Assembly (NCBI RefSeq): GCF_002078875.1
Contig: NC_034422.1
Coordinates: 759,861-823,860 of the forward strand
From: Numida meleagris
Taxonomy: Eukaryota; Chordata; Aves; Galliformes; Numididae
Direction of reading: 5' to 3'
Length of the DNA: 64,000 bases
In this document: piece by piece, positions 59,755 through 64,000 of the stretch
Layout: the number at the start of each line of letters is the position of its first letter
Numbering within the stretch: position 1 is the stretch's first letter
Notes under the pieces: model-generated
What the model saw: only the letters and a program-made list of their open reading frames with translations
Told to the model about the DNA's origin: nothing
Databases searched by the model: none
Program-made: the position numbers and the translations under genes

Positions 59755-62414
59755 AGGAGAATGTAGGACACTGCTGCTGGCGCCCAGCTACAGCTCTTTT
59801 CTTGTGCTGCGTTCCATGCCCAGAGAGGCTGTCAGGTGCAGTCACCAAGCTGGCTTCTAAGAGCCAAAGGAGGAAAGCACTTGGTTTTGCTCTAGATTCC
59901 TTGCTGAGCTCTGCCTGCATGGGGAGGTAGGGGTTATCAGAAAGGGCAGTGGCAAAATAAGGCTTGGCTTGGCTGTCTGTGGGAGGTTTGCACGTGGACC
60001 AGCCTGAGCCTATGGCTCTGGGTACACCCTGCAGCACATCGGTGTGATACAGACGTGTTCTTTCCTTGGCTCTTCATCTCTAGGAAAGGCAGAGGAGGCT
60101 GAGTCGGACCAGGCAGCTCTCCATAAGAATTTTGAAGGCCCTCAGTAGCCAAGAGCTACCCTTCTGGGTTCCTTTTCCCAGTGTGCTTTCTGCATTCCCA
60201 GGCTTGGCATCCTGGCTGGAATTCCTCCCTGGCTGCCAGTCCTGAGAGCCGCGTGTGCTGTGGGGGAGCTCAGGGCGCTCAGGAGACAGCGGCTCCTTGT
60301 TCCTGTCTGCAGTGTCAGCACGCTTCCTGGGGCCGTGTGGTTTTGTCTCAACCAAAGCAACATTGACTTCATCCATGATCCCACCGCAGAAGAATGCTCC
60401 TGTTGGGTGCGGTGGGCTCGCGAGGACGCAGCATTCCCCCTGTGCCCAGGCAGACAGATGCCTGTGGTTGGTGGCCGTGTGGCCTGTGGTCTTCAGGCAA
60501 GGGTGTTTCAAGGCGTGAGAGCTCATAGAGGTTGGAAAGAGTTTGATTGCAGTTATTGTGGCTTACATTGTGGAAAGACACGTGACACCTCTGTGTTGTG
60601 ACCAGTGAGTTTGGATGTGTCTCTGCTGTCCGCAGGCCATCGCTGCCGCTGCCTGGCACAGACAGCATGGAATCGCTGCTGCTCCTCAGCCGTGCATGAG
60701 CTCCAGCCCATGATGGTGGAACGCTCCGGGCAGGGAAGCAGGATCAGATATTGGGAATCTAAGAGGAAAAAAAGGTGTCATGAGCATTGGCCTGACCTCC
60801 GGCTGAGCTGGGAGCTTGCTGTGAGCATTATCTGCTCCCTGAAAAACGTCACCACTGCAGAGCAGGGCAGAGTTGTGGCGTGAGGTGAAAGAGAGATGCC
60901 TTGTTCTGGGAAATGGCAACTGTTGCCGCACACAGGTCTCAGTCCAGGCTTCCTGATTGGCATAACGCTCAGAAATGATTGGGAACAAAACCCAGCAAGT
61001 GGAACTGAAGGCTGCTGATGGCACACTTTGATGTTTGGCATGTTGTTGACTTACCTTATGTTTCTCAGCCTTTAGGACCCCTTGCCTGCAACTTCTGAGG
61101 TCACCTTTCCTCAGCTTGCAGAATGGCAGTGGAGGTAAAACACTGTTCTTTTTCGTCCATTTTCTTTTCTCTCCATTTCCCCCCCTCCCTGTAATATGGT
61201 ATTGTAGAAGCCCAGGTTCTGAGACCTTCCTGCTCTTGCAGCCGCCCCCAGGTAGCTCAGAACTGTGCAGCAGAACCCTGTGACAGCTGCATGCAGAGAG
61301 AGCCCTGGTTTGCAGCCTGGGAGCAGCCCAGCTGGTCCCGTGCTCTGGGCAGTGGCTGCCAGAAGCCTGTGGCTCTCAGCGAGGCAGCAGGGGCTGCGGC
61401 AAGGAGACACACAGCGGTGTAGCGCAGAGCCCATGTCCTTCCCTGCTTGTGGGCAGAAAACTGCTCAGGAACCCGTGTGTCAAGTTGCAGGTTCCTCCAG
61501 TGCCGCCGTCTTGTGTGACTTCATTGTATGTGCCACCATATTTACTCCCCAGGTTCTGGAATCGTGTCATTACGTGAGATTATAAGCTTTTGTTTGTTTC
61601 AGATAAATTCATTTGCAGTTCCTATGGCTGCACAGAAAAGCCAAATTGCAGGTCTGATATGTCGGTTCCAATCCCAGACTTAAAGGTTACATGATTTTTC
61701 TGTGACTGCTAAGCCGTTGCTAGGCTGGATCCACGTGCTTATCAAGTACACAGGTATTTCTTGATTTCGAATTTTCTTCAAGGCTTAAACAGTTGCTCTA
61801 AGGTCCGGAATAGCTCTGGATTCAGCGATGAGGCTCCAGTGGCACCCGGCCTGGGCAGCAGCGAGGGACCTGCGCTGCGCAGGGGGGATCCGCGCCCAGC
61901 AGGCCGGGGCTGGGGGCTGAGCTCGGGCCTGGCTTTTCAGGAGTCGTCCGGACCCCTTGGAGTTCTGCACATACCGCCGGTAGCAGCAAAGAGCGGGTTT
62001 CCACGAGCGAACCGCAGTCCGCGCTGTGCCGGGATGTCCAAGGAATCCTCCGGCCGCACGAGCCCATCCGATGCGGGGAGCCGGGAGCTGGGGCGGCAGC
62101 CGGTGCGCGCGGAGCTCCGCGGGACACGGACGGAGCGACAGACGCGGGGCGGCCGCAGCGCGGAGCCTTGTGTCCCGTCCTGGCGGGCAGGCTCCTCCCG
62201 CGGCACGGGCGGGTCAGGAAATCCCGGGGAGCCGCCGTGGGACCCGCGCGCGTCGCCGCTCCTCGCCTCGCGCGCCGCTGAGCCGCCCTGCGCGTGTGTG
62301 CGGCCGTGGGCGGGGGGGCTGCCGCGTGGGTTTAGCGAAGGCTGGGAGGGAACACATGGGTTGGGTGTTTTTTTTCTTGGCCTGCAGCGGCTGTCCGTCC
62401 TGCCAGCCGCGGTT

Positions 62415-62504
62415 ATGGATTCGCTCATTATCCAGGAGCGGTTAGTGGAGAGGCTGCTTTCTCCCCGGACGCAGGCACAGCGAAGCCACCCGGCCAAGCT
62501 GAAG
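62415..62504 (+). CDS. SEPT5: SEPT5 alternative first coding exon
   Basis: ATG at 62415 starts 30 codons (MDSLIIQERLVERLLSPRTQ then AQRSHPAKLK) up to donor aag|gtacgg, ending in phase 0. A second human SEPT5 isoform, from family knowledge, begins MDSL...RLVEQLLSPRTQAQRR...LK, a clear match. The phase-0 end equals that of the 37551 micro-exon, so both splice into the same downstream exon. The bird copy is about three residues longer, with SHPA before KLK. Upstream cttggcctgcag could be an acceptor, or plain 5'-UTR. Confidence 0.82.
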
Positions 62505-62515
62505 GTACGGGGATG

Positions 62516-62523
62516 TATTTATA
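62516..62523 (+). promoter_or_regulatory. TATA-like element in the second SEPT5 island
   Basis: TATTTATA followed by GC-rich sequence, 12 bases after the alternative exon's donor. It could drive an additional start about 30 bases downstream. This is a motif match only. Confidence 0.2.
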
Positions 62524-62759
62524 GAGCAGCGGGACGGGCGGGGGAGCATGGTGCCCGAGCGGCCGCCCGCTGCGCGAGAGGAGCGATCTGAGGAGCGGAG
62601 GAGCGGAAGGAAGGCGGTGAGGAGGAGATGGCCGGGGGCAGCGCGGAGCTGGCAGGCGGCGGAGGGAGGGGAGAGCCCGAGAGCAGGGCGGAGGGACAGC
62701 TGGGAGATGCCATGTTCCCGTGCCGTTATCTCATGCGGCGATTCCCTCCTCGGAATGGC

Positions 62760-64000
62760 GTGCGCGTGCCTGGGGAGCTCGGGGCACAAGCAGTGCCTAC
62801 AGCAGCCTGGTTTGCGTGGCTGCGTTCGGGCTGCGCTTTGCGAGCCTGTTTTCTGCAGCAAACGCTGGTGGGAGGGCGGTTCTGCTGACCCTCCCGTACC
62901 CAGCGGCAGGCCGGAGGAGGCAGCTGTGCCCGAGGCACATCCCAGGGGCTGCTGGGGCCGTGAATTTATCAGCTTTCTGGCGATGAAAGGAAGCACAGAG
63001 TCCTCTCTCCTCTGAGGAAGGGCCGTGCTGGTGCGTGCAGATGCGGATGTGGCCTTGCGAGGCCGGAGAAAGGACCGCTGGGAGGGCACCGGGTGGCTTC
63101 TGCTTCCCCACCTTCCCCGAGCCGGGAGCTGCCGCCCCTGCAGCTGGCAGCACGGTGACAGGGTGCTCTGTTTGTGAACGTGAGCGGTGTATTTAGGGCC
63201 TGGCTGGGGCCGGGGGCATCATCAGGATCCCAGCACAACCTTCTTCATTTCTGGGATTAGCTCCAGAAATGGAGTGGGGGCCATTCTTCAAATTTTCTGT
63301 GGTCCTATGGTGTTTAATTTTAGCACTCTTGGATGCACTCAGCAAGCCTCATTTATCTCCAGGATAAATGGTAAAGTTGCATGATGTCTGGCTTGCTCTG
63401 AATAGCACAGCCATAAAGGAGATGAGAAAAAAATTAGGAGTGATGGAGACCTTGCTGCATACCTGCCTCTCTCCATGGCGGTAGGACAGCAAATACCTCG
63501 GTAATGGGGATCTCTGACCCAGGCAGGATCAGGGCTTGAACCTGCCAGTTCCTTGGCTCAAACCGACAGGGAGAGCAGGGCCTGCCAGGAGCTCAGCACC
63601 TGCCTGGGTGGTGGAGGATGCAAGGATGCAGTGTGTTGCTGTGATGTGCTGAAGAAGGGAGCAGATGTGTTTTGCTTGGCCTGGGGAGTTTCTGTTTACA
63701 GCAAAGTCCCAAAGATCGGCCACATCAAAAGACGGTGGGCTCTGCTGCGGTGTGTGGGGCATGTCCCCAGGCATGGGACAAAGGCAGCACAAGGAGGGGT
63801 GCTGGCAGCACGGCCCCGTGCACCAGAACACTGCTGGCCTTACCCAGAAAGCCAGCAACGCAGAAAGCCTCCTCCCTTCTTCCCCCGGCCCTCCCCATGC
63901 CCCCATTGGTGCTCTCCATCCTGTGCACGGTGGCTCTACAGACAGCATCCATGTTGTGTGCTAACAAAGATGCTGAGCACGGCAGGCAGCAGGCTCAGGA
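62760..64000 (+). other. SEPT5 intron after the alternative exon, nothing recognised
   Basis: GC-moderate sequence to the window edge with no septin core exon (no [18 protein letters not shown] coding block) and no recognised repeat. Confidence 0.6.

Larger units (their letters stand above)
37552..62414 (+). other. SEPT5: Large SEPT5 intron between alternative first exons
   Basis: About 25 kb with no recognised gene. It becomes GC-richer and CTG/CAG-rich from about 44 kb, which inflates chance ORF length on both strands. Notable items, listed separately: a short hexamer repeat, a palindromic old repeat, a transmembrane-like open segment and a 353-codon minus ORF. Confidence 0.6.
61800..62760. 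promoter_or_regulatory. SEPT5: CpG island, SEPT5 alternative promoter
   Basis: CpG-dense block, with ccgcgg, gcgcgcg and GC-box-like gggcggg motifs, around the alternative first coding exon. It is separated from the first SEPT5 island by 24 kb of CpG-poor DNA, which marks an independent promoter. A TATA-like TATTTATA at 62516-62523 lies just past the exon. Confidence 0.75.

Noticed and set aside
60515..60560. CR1-like string (agctcatagaggttggaaag)
   Set aside because: Too short and without the flanking CR1 blocks.
61761..62591. 276-codon + ORF in the second CpG island
   Set aside because: Its conserved part is only the 30 codons from 62415 to the donor at 62504. The rest is GC-driven open frame into 5' flank and intron.
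1..64000. tRNA, rRNA, CRISPR or prokaryotic operon features
   Set aside because: No A/B-box tRNA structures, rRNA blocks or spaced direct repeats were seen. The sequence is intron-rich vertebrate DNA.

Overview
This is vertebrate nuclear DNA, almost certainly from a bird. Two 5'-truncated CR1 LINE 3' ends of avian type are present, coding exons are short and separated by kilobase introns with GT-AG borders, and CpG islands mark the promoters. No operons, phage, CRISPR or tRNA genes were seen. A run of 125 N (37194-37318) is an assembly gap inside one promoter island. Layout on the + strand. Positions 1-535 are a CpG-island promoter and probable 5'-UTR exon. Positions 5060-26973 carry a complete septin gene of the SEPT2 subgroup: 11 coding exons join in frame to exactly 349 codons plus stop. 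It is close to, but distinct from, canonical SEPT2, so I call it septin-2-like. About 10 kb downstream, in the same orientation, lies the 5' part of SEPT5. Its classic first coding exon and an 11-nt micro-exon (37352-37394, 37541-37551) encode an 18-residue N-terminus like that of mammalian SEPT5. A second, alternative first coding exon (62415-62504), in its own CpG island 25 kb further on, encodes the other known SEPT5 N-terminus. The common GTPase exons lie beyond the right edge. Both genes belong to the same septin subgroup, so this is a head-to-tail pair of paralogues, probably an old tandem duplication. Mammalian SEPT5 sits at 22q11 beside GP1BB and TBX1, which predicts those genes downstream. 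Between the septins, on the minus strand (31083-27690), I find seven short open segments bounded by usable splice signals and all phase-compatible. They join into about 235 codons ending in a stop, with an AATAAA close by, and this would converge tail-to-tail on the septin-2-like gene. I do not recognise the protein and its 5' end is not found. It is the main candidate for an undescribed gene here. The 25-kb first intron of SEPT5 is GC-richer and holds no recognised gene. It contains a hairpin-forming old repeat (58416-58500), an open stretch coding for a convincing transmembrane helix (57.0 kb), and some long ORFs that are probably compositional. Septins are GTP-binding proteins that polymerise into hetero-oligomeric filaments at membranes and on the cytoskeleton. 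SEPT5 is best known in neurons and platelets as a regulator of exocytosis.
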